Assembly: GCF_023715655.1 (NCBI RefSeq)
Contig: NZ_JAMBON010000003.1
Location: 62,001-126,000, forward strand
Length of the DNA: 64,000 bases
Direction: 5' to 3'
Source of the DNA: Oceanobacillus luteolus
Lineage (GTDB): Bacteria > Bacillota > Bacilli > Bacillales > Amphibacillaceae
The notes under the pieces were generated by a model. The model was not told the DNA's origin and did not search any database. It saw nothing but the letters and a program-made list of their open reading frames with translations. The translations under genes and the position numbers were made by a program. Of this stretch, positions 31,731 to 41,929 are shown in pieces. Numbering within the stretch: the stretch's first letter is position 1; the number at the start of each line of letters is the position of its first letter.

Positions 31731-33626
31731 ATGTTAACTGCTGAAAATTTATATAAATCATTCGGGGAAAAAGTTCTTTTTGATCAGATTTCTTTCTCGA
31801 TTGAACCACAGGAGCGTATCGGTTTGATCGGTGTAAATGGGACTGGAAAATCAACACTTCTGCGGACGATTGCTGGATTAGAGTCTTTGGAACATGGAAA
31901 GATTAAACATGCGAAAGACTATGAGATTGAATATTTAGCTCAGGATCCCGAACTGGATCCTTTGCTTACAGTGATGGAACAGATTTATTTCGGAGATTCT
32001 ACAATCATGAAGCTTCTGCGTGCATATGAGCAAGCATTGCTTGAGCTTCAAGAGGATCCCGGAAATGAAAAGCTTCAGGAGAAACTTCTCTTTATGCAGC
32101 GTCAAATGGACGAGGAAGACGCATGGGAAGCAAGTACTCAAGCGAAAACAATACTAACCAAATTAGGAATTACAAAGTTTGATGAGCCGGTTGGAAATTT
32201 ATCCGGCGGTCAGAAAAAAAGAGTAGCTCTTGCTAAGGCGCTCATCCAACCGGCCGATTTATTGATTCTGGATGAGCCGACAAACCACTTGGATCACAGC
32301 ACAGTTGAGTGGCTCGAGAAATATTTGCAGAGTTACCCGGGCGCTCTACTTCTTGTTACTCACGACCGATATTTCTTAAATCGTGTTACAAACAGGATTT
32401 ATGAATTGGATAAAGGGAATCTTTATATATACGAAGGTAATTATGAGATTTTCTTGGAGAAGAAAGCAGAGCGGGAAGAGCTGGAGAGAAGCAGTGAAAT
32501 TAAGCATCATAATGTACTTCGCCGAGAGCTTGCATGGCTGCAGCGGGGAGCGAGGGCCCGTTCGACTAAACAGAAAGCTCGTATTGAACGAGTCGAGGAA
32601 ATGCAAGAGAAGAAATTTAATACGTCTAAACAGGACTTAGAGGTACAAATCGGTTCCGCACGTCTTGGGAAAAAAGTGTTGGAAATGAAACATATCTCCA
32701 AGCGATTTGGGGAAAAAGAGATTTTACAAGATTTTAATGAACTGATTATTCCTGGAGACCGAATCGGAATTATTGGTCCTAATGGTTCAGGTAAATCGAG
32801 CCTCCTTCATATGATGGCTGGGCGTCTTTCTCCGGATTCTGGAGAAATTGAAGTAGGAGAGACGGTGAAAATCGGTTACTATACACAAGGTGATGAAGAG
32901 CTCAACGGGGAGCAACGGGTTATTGACTATATTAAAGAAACGGCGGAAGTTATTCAGACTGTCGATGGTTCTGTAATTACAGCAGAACAGATGTGTGAGC
33001 GATTCCTCTTTCCCCGCAGCGAACAGTACTCCTATATCCGCAGACTGTCAGGTGGAGAGAAGCGAAGACTTTATTTACTTAAAATCCTAATGACCGAGCC
33101 AAATGTACTTTTCCTTGATGAACCGACGAATGATCTCGATACGCAAACACTAAGCGTATTAGAAGAGTATTTAAATCACTTTCCTGGAGTTGTCATCACG
33201 GTGTCCCATGATCGCTATTTCTTAGATCGTGTTGCAGAACGGTTGATTATTTTTACTGGTACTGGACGGACCAAGCGTTTTATTGGTACGTATAGTGAAT
33301 ATTTGGAGACGATAAGCGGAACGGTAACGAAAGAGCGAACCAAATCAGAAAAAAATCCTCCAGTCGTTAAAGAGAAAAAGCGGAAGAAGAAATTAACGTA
33401 TCAAGAACAGAAGGAATGGGACACGATTGAGGATGACATCATGGCGTTGGAAGAACAGGTGGAGGCGTTAGAACAAGAGATTGGAAATGCTGGCAGTGAT
33501 TCGGAAAAAGTGCAAAAGCTCTTTGGTGAATTGGAAGAAGTGAAACAGAACCTGGACAGGAAACTTGAGCGTTGGGAAGAATTATCACTCCAAATTGAAG
33601 CTTTTGAAAATGACGGACAGGTTTAA
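31731..33626 (+). CDS. yfmR: ABC-F family translation factor YfmR/Uup
   Basis: A 631-aa soluble protein with two ATPase domains and no membrane part. Domain 1 has GVNGTGKST, LSGGQKKR and LLILDEPTNHLD; domain 2 has GPNGSGKSS, LSGGEKRRLY and LFLDEPTNDLD. Between them lies the ABC-F linker (about 240-310, ELAWLQRGARARSTKQKARI), which reaches the ribosomal peptidyl-transferase centre. The C-terminal 90 residues form the coiled coil of the Uup group. Length and layout match B. subtilis YfmR (about 629 aa), which helps relieve translation stalls together with EF-P. An antibiotic-resistance ABC-F is less likely, as those usually lack this coiled coil. Confidence 0.88.
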   Translation: MLTAENLYKSFGEKVLFDQISFSIEPQERIGLIGVNGTGKSTLLRTIAGLESLEHGKIKHAKDYEIEYLAQDPELDPLLTVMEQIYFGDSTIMKLLRAYEQALLELQEDPGNEKLQEKLLFMQRQMDEEDAWEASTQAKTILTKLGITKFDEPVGNLSGGQKKRVALAKALIQPADLLILDEPTNHLDHSTVEWLEKYLQSYPGALLLVTHDRYFLNRVTNRIYELDKGNLYIYEGNYEIFLEKKAEREELERSSEIKHHNVLRRELAWLQRGARARSTKQKARIERVEEMQEKKFNTSKQDLEVQIGSARLGKKVLEMKHISKRFGEKEILQDFNELIIPGDRIGIIGPNGSGKSSLLHMMAGRLSPDSGEIEVGETVKIGYYTQGDEELNGEQRVIDYIKETAEVIQTVDGSVITAEQMCERFLFPRSEQYSYIRRLSGGEKRRLYLLKILMTEPNVLFLDEPTNDLDTQTLSVLEEYLNHFPGVVITVSHDRYFLDRVAERLIIFTGTGRTKRFIGTYSEYLETISGTVTKERTKSEKNPPVVKEKKRKKKLTYQEQKEWDTIEDDIMALEEQVEALEQEIGNAGSDSEKVQKLFGELEEVKQNLDRKLERWEELSLQIEAFENDGQV

Positions 33627-33695
33627 AATAAGGCTGAAAAGTGAATCATTGATAGATGTGGACAACATTAAATGGCTATTTTCAGGAGGTTGCAT

Positions 33696-34364
33696 ATGAA
33701 GTTATACCAGGTGCGTAAAGGTCAATTCGTTTTTTACAAAAACGAGTTGCATAAAGTATACTCTGTCAAACCGATGTTTAAGCAGTCGGTCCATTTGTAT
33801 CGGTTGAAAGATATGGAGCAAATATTAACCAAGGCAAGTGAAATCGAACTTTATAAACCGAAACATAACGATACATTCATTTTTTATGGAAAACGTTATA
33901 CCATTGATCAGTATACGAAGCCGGAGCCGGGCGATTATATTTTAATTACAAAACCAGCTCCAGATTTACTAGATCACTATTCCTTAAATGAAATAGAGAA
34001 GGTCGAAAGTGTTGATGATGTAAGTGTGACTACCACAAGAGACAATGGGGTAAAACACCATGAATATGTCGTCATGGTACCAGGTAAGAATGATGCGAGC
34101 CAGGAGATTGCTTACTATGACAAAGACCTTGTTCCAGAAGAACAACGCTTGAAGGATGAATCCATTTCTTATTTGGCAGAGAAGGATAAAATGCTTCAAC
34201 CGTACGTAGGCGATGTATACCTCGATAAACGGAAAAACACGAGAGCAATGGTGATCGCTGTTTCGGAATCGGAAGTTATACTGGGTCACGGCGTCCATGT
34301 CCATGTAGCAGAGTTGCTTAACGAAGATAGTTTTGAGTTGGTTTATCGATATAGCGGGGACTGA
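33696..34364 (+). CDS. Conserved hypothetical protein downstream of yfmR
   Basis: A 222-aa soluble protein made of repeated beta-rich units: MKLYQVRKGQFVFYKNELHK, then NDTFIFYGKRYTIDQYTKPE and VGDVYLDKRKNTRAMVIAVS. No membrane segment or catalytic motif is evident. ATG 33696 has AGGAGG 6 bases upstream; the longer frame is rejected. It follows yfmR by 69 bases on the same strand. I do not recognise a characterised family. The SH3-like repeats hint at a binding role, which is inference only. Confidence 0.65.
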   Translation: MKLYQVRKGQFVFYKNELHKVYSVKPMFKQSVHLYRLKDMEQILTKASEIELYKPKHNDTFIFYGKRYTIDQYTKPEPGDYILITKPAPDLLDHYSLNEIEKVESVDDVSVTTTRDNGVKHHEYVVMVPGKNDASQEIAYYDKDLVPEEQRLKDESISYLAEKDKMLQPYVGDVYLDKRKNTRAMVIAVSESEVILGHGVHVHVAELLNEDSFELVYRYSGD

Positions 34365-34373
34365 GCTCCCGAA

Positions 34374-34417
34374 GAAAAATAGCGTAACTCCTTTATGAAG
34401 GTGTTACGCTATTTTTC
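34374..34417. terminator. Bidirectional terminator between yfmR operon and ABC importer
   Basis: GAAAAATAGCGTAAC and GTTACGCTATTTTTC form a 15-bp perfect stem with an inner CCTT/AAGG pair. It works for both converging units. Confidence 0.92.
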
Positions 34418-34420
34418 TGT

Positions 34421-35857
34421 CTATAGCTCATGGAAATCAAGAATGCGATGGCAAACTTGGTTTAATAATTGTTTATCATGACTAATTGCCAGTAAACCAA
34501 TGTTCCGCTGTTTAACAACTTTTAAGACAACACTCCAAATTTCCACTGTACTGATTGCATCGAGCATTGTAGTTATTTCATCAAGGATCAGAAACTTCGT
34601 CTTCGGATGTAACGCACGGACAATCGAGAAACGTTGAAGCTCTCCTCCTGATAATTCGCTTGGCCAGCGGGACAACCATTCTTCCTGGATACCAAGCATA
34701 TGAATCACTTCACTATCCAACATACCACTTTCTTCAAGTACTTGTCCCATCGTCCATTTAGGGTTAATAAACTGCTCCGGATGTTGTCCGACAAGTTGAA
34801 TTGGATTTCGTCCTTTTCTGTGTTCATGTCCATTAATTTTTACGGAACCACCATCTGCTTGTTGATGACCTGCAATAATTCGAGCAAGTGTTGTTTTACC
34901 TGCGCCGCTTTCTCCCATCAAACCTACAACCTCTCCTGGTAGGACATCGAAATTGATATCCTCGAGAATCTGTTTACCGTTAATCGAGTAGTTTAGATTT
35001 CTAATCTGAAGGGATTTATCACCAGGAGATGGTGACGATTTTTTTTTATAATTGGACTTTAGGATTTGGTTGCGTGCATTCCACAATTCATTTGTATAGC
35101 TTTCCTTTAAGTTTTCCCCATTACCATTAAAATGTCCTGCTTGGACGGTTTCAATGGTTTCTCCTTTATTCATAATGACAATCGTGTCCGCTATCTTCAA
35201 TGCGGTATCTATATCATGGGTGATGAACATGACCCCTTTTCCATCATCAGCAAGACTTCTAATAAAGCTCGTTACTTCCTGAAGTGATTGTGAGTCCAAT
35301 CCCGGCGTTGGTTCATCAGCAATAATTAATTCAGGATGACCGACAAGTGCGATTGCCGAAAGAACTTTTCTTGCCATCCCACCAGATAGTTGAAACGGAT
35401 AATAATTAGCTACATCTTCGTTTAAATTTACTTTCTGCAGAATATCTCGTTGTAGCGCTTTGCGGTGACCACTATGCTTCAGAGCTGTTTGTATTTGTTT
35501 TCCTACTTTCATGAGCGGATTGAGGGCGTTGACAGACTGAGGTATCAAAGATATCTCATTTCCTCTAAGTTTTTTCTGTCTATCTCTTGTTAAGGGTTTG
35601 CCTTGATAGTGCAATTTGCCTTCTGTGATTGCATTTTCGGGAAGGATCCCTAATATCGCATCTGCAAGCAAACTTTTTCCAGAGCCGCTTGCTCCGATAA
35701 CTGCCACGACTTCCCCTTTATTGATCGTCATATTCAATTTGCGAACAACCTGCATCCGCTGCTCACGTAATCCCTTTTTATACAAACGGAAAGTGAGTGC
35801 AAAATCCTCGACCTCCAACAGAGGAGTTTTTTCATTTTCTATATTTGTTAAAGCCAA
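34421..35857 (-). CDS. Peptide/nickel-type ABC importer, fused double ATPase
   Basis: A 478-aa protein carrying two ABC domains that are normally separate DppD and DppF subunits. Domain 1 has GASGSGKS, FQLSGGMARKVL and LIIADEPTPGLD. Domain 2 (from about 285) has GESGAGKTT, ELSGGELQRF and FLILDEITTMLD; the last has Thr-Thr in place of the usual Pro-Thr. The start is TTG 35857, with AAAGGAG about 12 bases upstream, a long spacing. It is the last gene of a four-gene operon with two permeases and a binding lipoprotein. The fusion fits nickel/opine-type (Nik/Cnt/Opp1) systems better than classical Opp. Confidence 0.87.
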   Translation of the reverse strand: MALTNIENEKTPLLEVEDFALTFRLYKKGLREQRMQVVRKLNMTINKGEVVAVIGASGSGKSLLADAILGILPENAITEGKLHYQGKPLTRDRQKKLRGNEISLIPQSVNALNPLMKVGKQIQTALKHSGHRKALQRDILQKVNLNEDVANYYPFQLSGGMARKVLSAIALVGHPELIIADEPTPGLDSQSLQEVTSFIRSLADDGKGVMFITHDIDTALKIADTIVIMNKGETIETVQAGHFNGNGENLKESYTNELWNARNQILKSNYKKKSSPSPGDKSLQIRNLNYSINGKQILEDINFDVLPGEVVGLMGESGAGKTTLARIIAGHQQADGGSVKINGHEHRKGRNPIQLVGQHPEQFINPKWTMGQVLEESGMLDSEVIHMLGIQEEWLSRWPSELSGGELQRFSIVRALHPKTKFLILDEITTMLDAISTVEIWSVVLKVVKQRNIGLLAISHDKQLLNQVCHRILDFHEL

Positions 35858-35863
35858 TGATTT

Positions 35864-36697
35864 TTATACTCCTTTCTGTCCGTGAAACGGATCTACCCAT
35901 TTACGAATATGTTGTCCGAGCGTATCAAAGAGAAGAACCATCAGGAGTAATGACAATCCTGGGAAAACAGCGAGCCACCACTTTCCGGTAGATAAGTAAC
36001 GCATGGATTCAGATAAAATAATCCCGATAGAAGGCTGTTCAGCAGGTAATCCGAAACCTAAAAATGAAATGGCAGCTTCATGAAGAATCGCATGCGGAAA
36101 CAGCAAGAGAAACCCGATAAAAAGCTGTGGCAATAGATGGGGCAGTATATGTCTTCTTGCAATCCAGATAGGAGTCTTGCCTAATTGTTTGGATAAATGG
36201 ACATAATGAGCTGTCTTAACCTGCAACATCTCAGCCCTTAGAATACGGGTCAAGCTCGGCCAATGTGTAAGGGCTAGCCCAATTACAACTCCCTTAAATC
36301 CCCCGCCAATGGCAAATGAAATCAAGAGCAATAGGACGAGGTGGGGTACACTGAGAAATAGGTCGATAAGCCAGGTGACGATTCGATCAAGGGCGCGGTT
36401 CCATGATGCGATAAGTGTGAACGTTAGAGCAATCATTGCACTTGATGAAGCGGCAAGCAAGCCGACAAAGAAGCTAAGTGCCAGTCCTTTCAATGTCCGC
36501 GCAAGCATGTCCCTGCCAAGCCAATCTGTTCCGAATAAATGGTCGAGCGAAGGCTCTTGGTTCATTGCATCAGGATTAATTGCAAGTTTATCATCACCGA
36601 TGACTATTCCTGTAACAATCATTCCTAGAAGCAATAGTAAGGAAAAGATGATCATACCAAGGGTGCGCTGCCTTAAATTCCATGTGATGCGTCCCAT
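35864..36697 (-). CDS. ABC importer permease, DppC/NikC type
   Basis: A 277-aa permease with about six transmembrane segments. The N-terminal DppC signature HLFGTDWLGRDMLARTLKGL and the EAA loop EAAISFLGFGLPAEQPSIG are clear. It pairs with the DppB-type permease upstream, which it overlaps by 1 base (TAATG). A GAGGTGA ribosome site lies within the end of the upstream gene. Confidence 0.9.
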   Translation of the reverse strand: MGRITWNLRQRTLGMIIFSLLLLLGMIVTGIVIGDDKLAINPDAMNQEPSLDHLFGTDWLGRDMLARTLKGLALSFFVGLLAASSSAMIALTFTLIASWNRALDRIVTWLIDLFLSVPHLVLLLLISFAIGGGFKGVVIGLALTHWPSLTRILRAEMLQVKTAHYVHLSKQLGKTPIWIARRHILPHLLPQLFIGFLLLFPHAILHEAAISFLGFGLPAEQPSIGIILSESMRYLSTGKWWLAVFPGLSLLLMVLLFDTLGQHIRKWVDPFHGQKGV

Positions 36698-37689
36698 TAT
36701 AAATCACCTCTTCGCATTCGAGGATCGATCGCTTTATATAGGATGTCTGCAATTGAATTACCAATAAACACGAAAATGGTGCTGCATAAAGCAATTCCAA
36801 GCAGCAGAGGGACATCACCGCTTAGACCAGCTTGGACAACCGCTTGTCCAAGACCAGGGTAGGAGAATACTTGCTCCGCGAGAACCGCCCCTCCAAACAG
36901 TTCACCGAATGATGCAAAGTGGACGGATATAGCAGGGAGGGATATATTGCGCAACCCATGATTCCAGAGTAATGTAAAACCGAGTTCACCTTTTGCTTTG
37001 GCAAACCGGACATACTCACTATTCAATACTTCTATAAGCTTCTGTCTTGTATGTAGTGCAATATGAGGCACTCCGACAATGCTTAAAGTCAATACAGGTA
37101 GAATAAGATGTCTTATTCGCTCCAACAGGCTGACTTCATCCGCTAATATTCCAGCAGGTGTGCTGAGTCCGATTGGCAACCAGCCTAACCATACGGAAAA
37201 CAATATTAATAGCACTAACCCGAGCCAAAATGCAGGGGTAGATGCCAACGTGAAGCAGTAGCCTTTGATTATTTTATCGATCCAAGTTCCTTCTTTCATT
37301 CCAGCAATGATACCTAGTAAAAAGCCAAAAAGACCTGAAAGTACCCAGGCTAAGCTCATTAATGCCAGCGAAGCGACAAAACGTTCAGCGATTATTGAGG
37401 ATACAGGACTGCGATAAATCAATGATGTACCCATGTCCCCTTGTAAAAGATTCTTCCCCCAATGGAGGAATCGCTGCACAGGTGGTTCATGCAGACCCCA
37501 ATATTCAGCGATGCTTTGCCGTTGCTCCGGACTGACTCTAGTCATATCTGCTCCAATATAACTTTGGATAGGGTCTACTGGCGAATTGCTGACGAGTATA
37601 AATGATAAAATGCTCACAGCGAGGAGTAATACTGCTAGCTTAATTAACTTTCCAATTATATAACGTATTGCTTTTTTAAACCGCAACAT
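36697..37689 (-). CDS. ABC importer permease, DppB/NikB type
   Basis: A 330-aa permease with about six transmembrane segments. It has the DppB-like N-terminus (VSILSFILVSNSPVDPIQSY, GLHEPPVQRFLHW) and the EAA-type loop GAVLAEQVFSYPGLGQAVVQ. It forms the channel with the DppC-type partner. It follows the binding-protein gene by 12 bases, so it is in the same operon. Confidence 0.9.
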   Translation of the reverse strand: MLRFKKAIRYIIGKLIKLAVLLLAVSILSFILVSNSPVDPIQSYIGADMTRVSPEQRQSIAEYWGLHEPPVQRFLHWGKNLLQGDMGTSLIYRSPVSSIIAERFVASLALMSLAWVLSGLFGFLLGIIAGMKEGTWIDKIIKGYCFTLASTPAFWLGLVLLILFSVWLGWLPIGLSTPAGILADEVSLLERIRHLILPVLTLSIVGVPHIALHTRQKLIEVLNSEYVRFAKAKGELGFTLLWNHGLRNISLPAISVHFASFGELFGGAVLAEQVFSYPGLGQAVVQAGLSGDVPLLLGIALCSTIFVFIGNSIADILYKAIDPRMRRGDL

Positions 37690-37701
37690 CGCCCCTTCTT
37701 T

Positions 37702-39309
37702 CTATTCTTGTTCTTTCCAACGCCATTCTTCGATAAAGTCTGTTATCGGCCAGCCATGTCCATGTGGTTGAACTTTTTGTTCACCAATATCAAGTCTTTC
37801 ATTTACGAGATAATAGTGACTAAGATTGACAAGCCAAGCCCAAGGCGCATCACCGAGAGCCGAGAAACCTGTCTTCCCGTCCCATTGTGCTTTTTTCCAA
37901 AGTTCATAAACCTCTTCTTGGGAAGGGGAGTTCAGCGCTTGTTCCATATATTGATCCACTACAGAATTTCCATAATAATTGGCATTGTAGAAACCGATTC
38001 CTTTTGTATTACTGCTGTATAAGTTGTACATTTCTAATGGGGAATAACTACCCCAGCCCATCATAACAGGATTGGAATACATTAATCTAGCTAATTCATT
38101 CCAGCTATGTCCTTCTGTTTGTATTGCAATACCAAGGGGCTCAATCATATCAGCGACTGCCATGGATAAAGATTGACGGACTTGGTCTCCAGCAGGGTAG
38201 AGTAGTTGAAATTCAGCTGTTATTCCATTTTTCTCCCGAATGCCGTTTTGATTGACTATCCATCCTGCTTCGTCGAGGATACGTTTTGCTTCTTCCACTC
38301 TTCCATCTTCAAATTTTGTTTCCTCATTCCACCAAGGTAGCTGATCGGCAACCGAATATGCAGGCGTGCCGAATCCTTGCAACACTCCATCTACTAAAGA
38401 CTGACGATTAACTGCAAGATTGATTGCTTGACGGATTGCGATATCCGCAGTTACATCATTACCAATAGGATAACCTTCTGCTGTCACATCTCCTTCTGGT
38501 ACATAGGGGAACATAATTCCACGGTTGTCCACGCTTTCCAGTTCAAGAAGATTCATTCCTTCGACTTCTTCTTCAATCCATAAAGTTGTGACGGAAGCTA
38601 CATCAACTTCACCTGCTTTCGCGGCCGCAAAGGCAGTATCTTCATTTAAAAATAAGAATGTCAGCTTTTTAAAATATGGTTTCTTTCCATAATAATATGG
38701 ATTCTCGGTAACGATAATTTGCTGTCCCTTGTCCCATTGCTCCAACTGATAAGGTCCAGAACCAATCGGATTTTCATTATACTGCTTGTCATAGGCATGT
38801 TCTGGAACAATTCCTGTTGTTACGAGCAAATCAATGAAAGCAGATTGTGGCTCTTTTAAGTTAAATTGAACTGTATATTCATCAGTTGCTTCAATACTTT
38901 CCAAATTACTAAGGTCGATGACTGAACCGCTCACTTTTGCTGTTTCAAAAGTGAAAACAACATCATCAGCAGTTAACGCTTCTCCATCTGAGAATTTGAC
39001 ATCTTTCCGTATATCAACCGTCCACGTTAATCCATCATCACTGACATCATAGTTTTCTGCCAAGTCATAAGTTATGTTAAAGTCAGGATCGTGTTGTAAT
39101 AAGGTGCTTTGAAATAACGGTGAACCGTAGCGTCCCCAACCTGTCGTTGGATCAAACCCTTCTTCTGGTTCAGAACCTACTGCTAAAACTAATTCCTCTC
39201 TATCGGTGTTCTTTTGGTCTCTTTGTTTTGTTTCGCCCCCACCACATGCTGCAAGTAATAATAAAAATATTAATGAACAAATGATGGAAATATATAATTT
39301 AGATTTCAT
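37702..39309 (-). CDS. ABC importer substrate-binding lipoprotein (SBP_bac_5, nickel/opine-like)
   Basis: A 535-aa extracellular lipoprotein. A signal peptide with lipobox LLLAAC (Cys about 22) is followed by a Gly-Gly-Gly linker. The SBP_bac_5 fold shows RKDVKFSDGEALTADDVVFT, NPIGSGPYQLEQWDKGQQII and NPYYYGKKPYFKKLTFLFLN. The last part and the ending HGHGWPITDFIEEWRW resemble the CntA/Opp1A-type proteins that bind metal-opine complexes, although no opine synthesis genes lie here. Nickel-histidine, opine or oligopeptide are possible ligands. It heads the operon. Confidence 0.85.
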   Translation of the reverse strand: MKSKLYISIICSLIFLLLLAACGGGETKQRDQKNTDREELVLAVGSEPEEGFDPTTGWGRYGSPLFQSTLLQHDPDFNITYDLAENYDVSDDGLTWTVDIRKDVKFSDGEALTADDVVFTFETAKVSGSVIDLSNLESIEATDEYTVQFNLKEPQSAFIDLLVTTGIVPEHAYDKQYNENPIGSGPYQLEQWDKGQQIIVTENPYYYGKKPYFKKLTFLFLNEDTAFAAAKAGEVDVASVTTLWIEEEVEGMNLLELESVDNRGIMFPYVPEGDVTAEGYPIGNDVTADIAIRQAINLAVNRQSLVDGVLQGFGTPAYSVADQLPWWNEETKFEDGRVEEAKRILDEAGWIVNQNGIREKNGITAEFQLLYPAGDQVRQSLSMAVADMIEPLGIAIQTEGHSWNELARLMYSNPVMMGWGSYSPLEMYNLYSSNTKGIGFYNANYYGNSVVDQYMEQALNSPSQEEVYELWKKAQWDGKTGFSALGDAPWAWLVNLSHYYLVNERLDIGEQKVQPHGHGWPITDFIEEWRWKEQE

Positions 39310-39439
39310 CGGTTATATTCCGTTCCTTCCATATACAATATCTTCGACGTTCGTACTGTCCTTGTGCTATACAAACAATTGAGAAATAACACTCATCAAT
39401 TTTTCCGTCCAGCTACTATTATAACAGGTGAATCAATAA

Positions 39440-39475
39440 AAATAGAGTTCCATTCAAAGTTGGAACTCTATTTCT
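39440..39475 (-). terminator. Terminator of the HAD-IB phosphatase gene
   Basis: AAATAGAGTTCCA and TGGAACTCTATTT surround a short loop with T-rich flanks. It lies 37 bases past the leftward HAD gene stop. Confidence 0.85.
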
Positions 39476-39511
39476 ATATAGTATATTCGTCATTTAATTG
39501 TATGAAAAGAT

Positions 39512-40180
39512 TCAACTCTCACCAAAAATGGGCCAGTGATTTACTTCCGCAACTTCCCTCATTTTGTTTTTCGGATTAACAATGATTGGCTTGTCGACGA
39601 AATAGAGCAGGGGAATATCACTTTCACTATCGGCGTATGCCCAGATTTCCAACTGTTCGGGATCTAACTCTCTTACTTTTAGCCAGTTGGTTATTGCTTG
39701 TACTTTTCCTTCGCCGTTTACGACGGGTCCTGTAGCTCCTGTACATTTTCCTTTTTCATCATAAAGCAATTCGGTTCCGATGGTTGTAACTGTAAGACCC
39801 AGCTCTTCAATCAATGCATCCAAAAATGGTTTCAAGGCGCCTGAAAGGATAATGACTTCGTCGCCATTTTTCTGGTGTTCTTTAATTTTATTGACAAGAG
39901 ATTGGTTGATTTGACCTTTTCCACCCTGAATTAAATGATCAAAAAATGAGGCGAGTTCGTCCTCGGATTTGCCTTTAAATGTCTTCGCGAAGGCTTTGAA
40001 AAAATGAATGCGGAGAGCATGCTTCCCTTTGGTCACTCCTAAAAACAGGGCCTGTAACGTACCAAGAAAAATGGTTGTCCAACTTTGGAGGCCAAATTCC
40101 TTCTTACCCGCCTGAAACATCAGCTTAAATGAATCTCCTTCAAACAATGTGCCATCAAAATCAACTGTAATGAGCCGCAA
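39512..40180 (-). CDS. HAD-IB family phosphatase (SerB-like)
   Basis: A 222-aa HAD phosphatase. The nucleophile motif is TVDFDGTLFEGDS, motif II is VIILSGALKPF, and the late motif is WAYADSESDIPLL with a DSESD metal site. Family members include phosphoserine and lysophospholipid phosphatases. The start is a TTG (LRLITVDFDG) with AGGAGG 7 bases upstream. It is monocistronic and unlinked to serine genes, so the substrate stays open. Confidence 0.83.
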   Translation of the reverse strand: MRLITVDFDGTLFEGDSFKLMFQAGKKEFGLQSWTTIFLGTLQALFLGVTKGKHALRIHFFKAFAKTFKGKSEDELASFFDHLIQGGKGQINQSLVNKIKEHQKNGDEVIILSGALKPFLDALIEELGLTVTTIGTELLYDEKGKCTGATGPVVNGEGKVQAITNWLKVRELDPEQLEIWAYADSESDIPLLYFVDKPIIVNPKNKMREVAEVNHWPIFGES

Positions 40181-40276
40181 ACTGTTTCCTCCTTTACTTC
40201 CTTCAATGCCGAATCTATAAAATGGAAAAAAATGATGATATTTGAATTATCTTAATTTTACACGTTAAAAAGGAAA

Positions 40277-40327
40277 TTGCAAAGAAATATAGAATAGTGT
40301 ATATATGCATCTTTGTAATCGCTTACA
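40277..40327 (+). promoter_or_regulatory. Promoter with near-perfect CcpA cre site, lysine catabolic operon
   Basis: TTGCAA (40277-40282), 17 bases, TATATA (40300-40305). TGTAATCGCTTACA (40314-40327) matches 13 of 14 positions of the cre consensus and lies at about +2 to +15, where CcpA would block transcription. Confidence 0.65.
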
Positions 40328-40410
40328 TAAATGAGGGAGTGAAATTTTGCTGATCCCTATATGCATGCTTTTAAAGATGCAAAAGTAGAATAGATTAGGA
40401 GGTTATGTTC

Positions 40411-41895
40411 ATGGAAGAGAAAGTTCTAAAGAATTTTATCAATGGGGAATGGATTGAAGTCAATGAACAAACAGCTGTCTATAATCCTGCGACTGGAGAA
40501 GAAATTGTGCATGTGCCTTTGTCTGGAAAAGAAGAGGTAGATCGAGCTGTAGAAGCCGCAAAGCTTGCTCAAAAAGAGTGGGCGCTCGTGCCAGCTCCTC
40601 AGCGGGCCGAAGTGTTATATCGAGTAGGAACTTTGATGAAGGAAAAGAAAGAATACTTATCTAAATTGCTGACGATGGAAAATGGCAAGGTGCTGGAAGA
40701 GGCAAGAGGAGAAGTTCAAGAAGGAATTGATATGGCCTATTATATGGCTGGCGAGGGCAGACGATTATTTGGCCAGACGACACCAGCCGAATTACGGGAT
40801 AAATTTGCTATGAGCCAACGTGCACCAATTGGTGTAGTGGGCATTATAACACCTTGGAACTTTCCAATCGCGATTGCAACGTGGAAGTCATTTCCAGCGA
40901 TTGTAGCGGGTAATGCGGTCATATGGAAGCCGGCTACGGAAACTCCAATAATGGCGTACGAGCTTGCGAAAATCTTTGAAGAAGCCGGCTTGCCGAAGGG
41001 AGTCATCAATGTCGTCTTTGGTTCGGGAAATACAGTTGGTGATGCGATGGTCTATCATGACGATATTCGCGTGATATCCTTCACTGGATCGAACGATGTT
41101 GGAAGAGAAATAGCAGCAGCTTGTGGGAAACAGTTGAAAAAAGTCTCCTTGGAGATGGGTGGAAAGAATGCCGTCATCGTAATGGATGATGCAGATCTGG
41201 ATTTAGCTGTTGAAGGGATTATTTGGAGTGCCTTTGGTACGAGCGGGCAGCGTTGTACAGCTTGCAGCCGGGTCATTGTCCATGAATCCGTAAAAGAAGA
41301 GCTGGAAGGACGCTTGCTTGAAGCGATGCAGGACCTGAAAATCGGGGATGGACTGAAGGATGGAATTCGGGTTGGACCTATTATTAATCAAGCGGGTCTG
41401 GAAAAGATTGAACGCTATATTGAAATCGGAAAAGAGGAAGGTGCGAAATTACTGGCTGGTGGAAATGTGCTTGCTGGCGGAGATTTTGATAAAGGGTACT
41501 ATTTTGCACCGACACTGTTTACCGATGCAACAAGTACGATGCGGATTGCTCAAGAGGAGATATTTGGTCCTGTCGTGTCCTTGATTCCAGTAAAAACATT
41601 CGAGGAAGCGATTGAAGTGAATAACAGTGTTACTTACGGTTTATCGAGCTCGATATTCACACGAGATGTGAATCGTGTCTTTAAAGCACAGCGAGATTTG
41701 GACACTGGAATCGTTTATGTGAATGCCGGTACTACCGGAGCGGAAATCCATTTGCCGTTTGGAGGAACGAAAGGTACCGGAAATGGCCACAGAGATTCTG
41801 GGGTGCAGGCTTTGGACGTGTTCACGGAATGGAAAGCGGTGTACGTGGATTTCAGTGGGAAATTACAGCGTGCCCAAATTGATGTGGAAGAATGA
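40411..41895 (+). CDS. Aldehyde dehydrogenase, probable aminoadipate-semialdehyde dehydrogenase
   Basis: A 494-aa NAD(P)-dependent aldehyde dehydrogenase. The general base Glu is in [11 protein letters not shown] and the nucleophile Cys in [16 protein letters not shown]; the cofactor site is [24 protein letters not shown] is the substrate channel. ATG 40411 has AGGAGG 8 bases upstream. It lies 34 bases before a lysine 6-dehydrogenase-like gene. Together they would take L-lysine to aminoadipate via the 6-semialdehyde. The semialdehyde role is inferred from this neighbour. Confidence 0.85.
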   Translation: MEEKVLKNFINGEWIEVNEQTAVYNPATGEEIVHVPLSGKEEVDRAVEAAKLAQKEWALVPAPQRAEVLYRVGTLMKEKKEYLSKLLTMENGKVLEEARGEVQEGIDMAYYMAGEGRRLFGQTTPAELRDKFAMSQRAPIGVVGIITPWNFPIAIATWKSFPAIVAGNAVIWKPATETPIMAYELAKIFEEAGLPKGVINVVFGSGNTVGDAMVYHDDIRVISFTGSNDVGREIAAACGKQLKKVSLEMGGKNAVIVMDDADLDLAVEGIIWSAFGTSGQRCTACSRVIVHESVKEELEGRLLEAMQDLKIGDGLKDGIRVGPIINQAGLEKIERYIEIGKEEGAKLLAGGNVLAGGDFDKGYYFAPTLFTDATSTMRIAQEEIFGPVVSLIPVKTFEEAIEVNNSVTYGLSSSIFTRDVNRVFKAQRDLDTGIVYVNAGTTGAEIHLPFGGTKGTGNGHRDSGVQALDVFTEWKAVYVDFSGKLQRAQIDVEE

Positions 41896-41929
41896 TTTAA
41901 CCAACACTACTGATGCAGGGGGAATGCAT

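Noticed and set aside
41723..41929. N-terminal extension of the lysine dehydrogenase gene
   Set aside because: This part overlaps the aldehyde dehydrogenase in another frame; a ribosome site before ATG 41930 and the Rossmann start MKIGVLGAG fix the real start.
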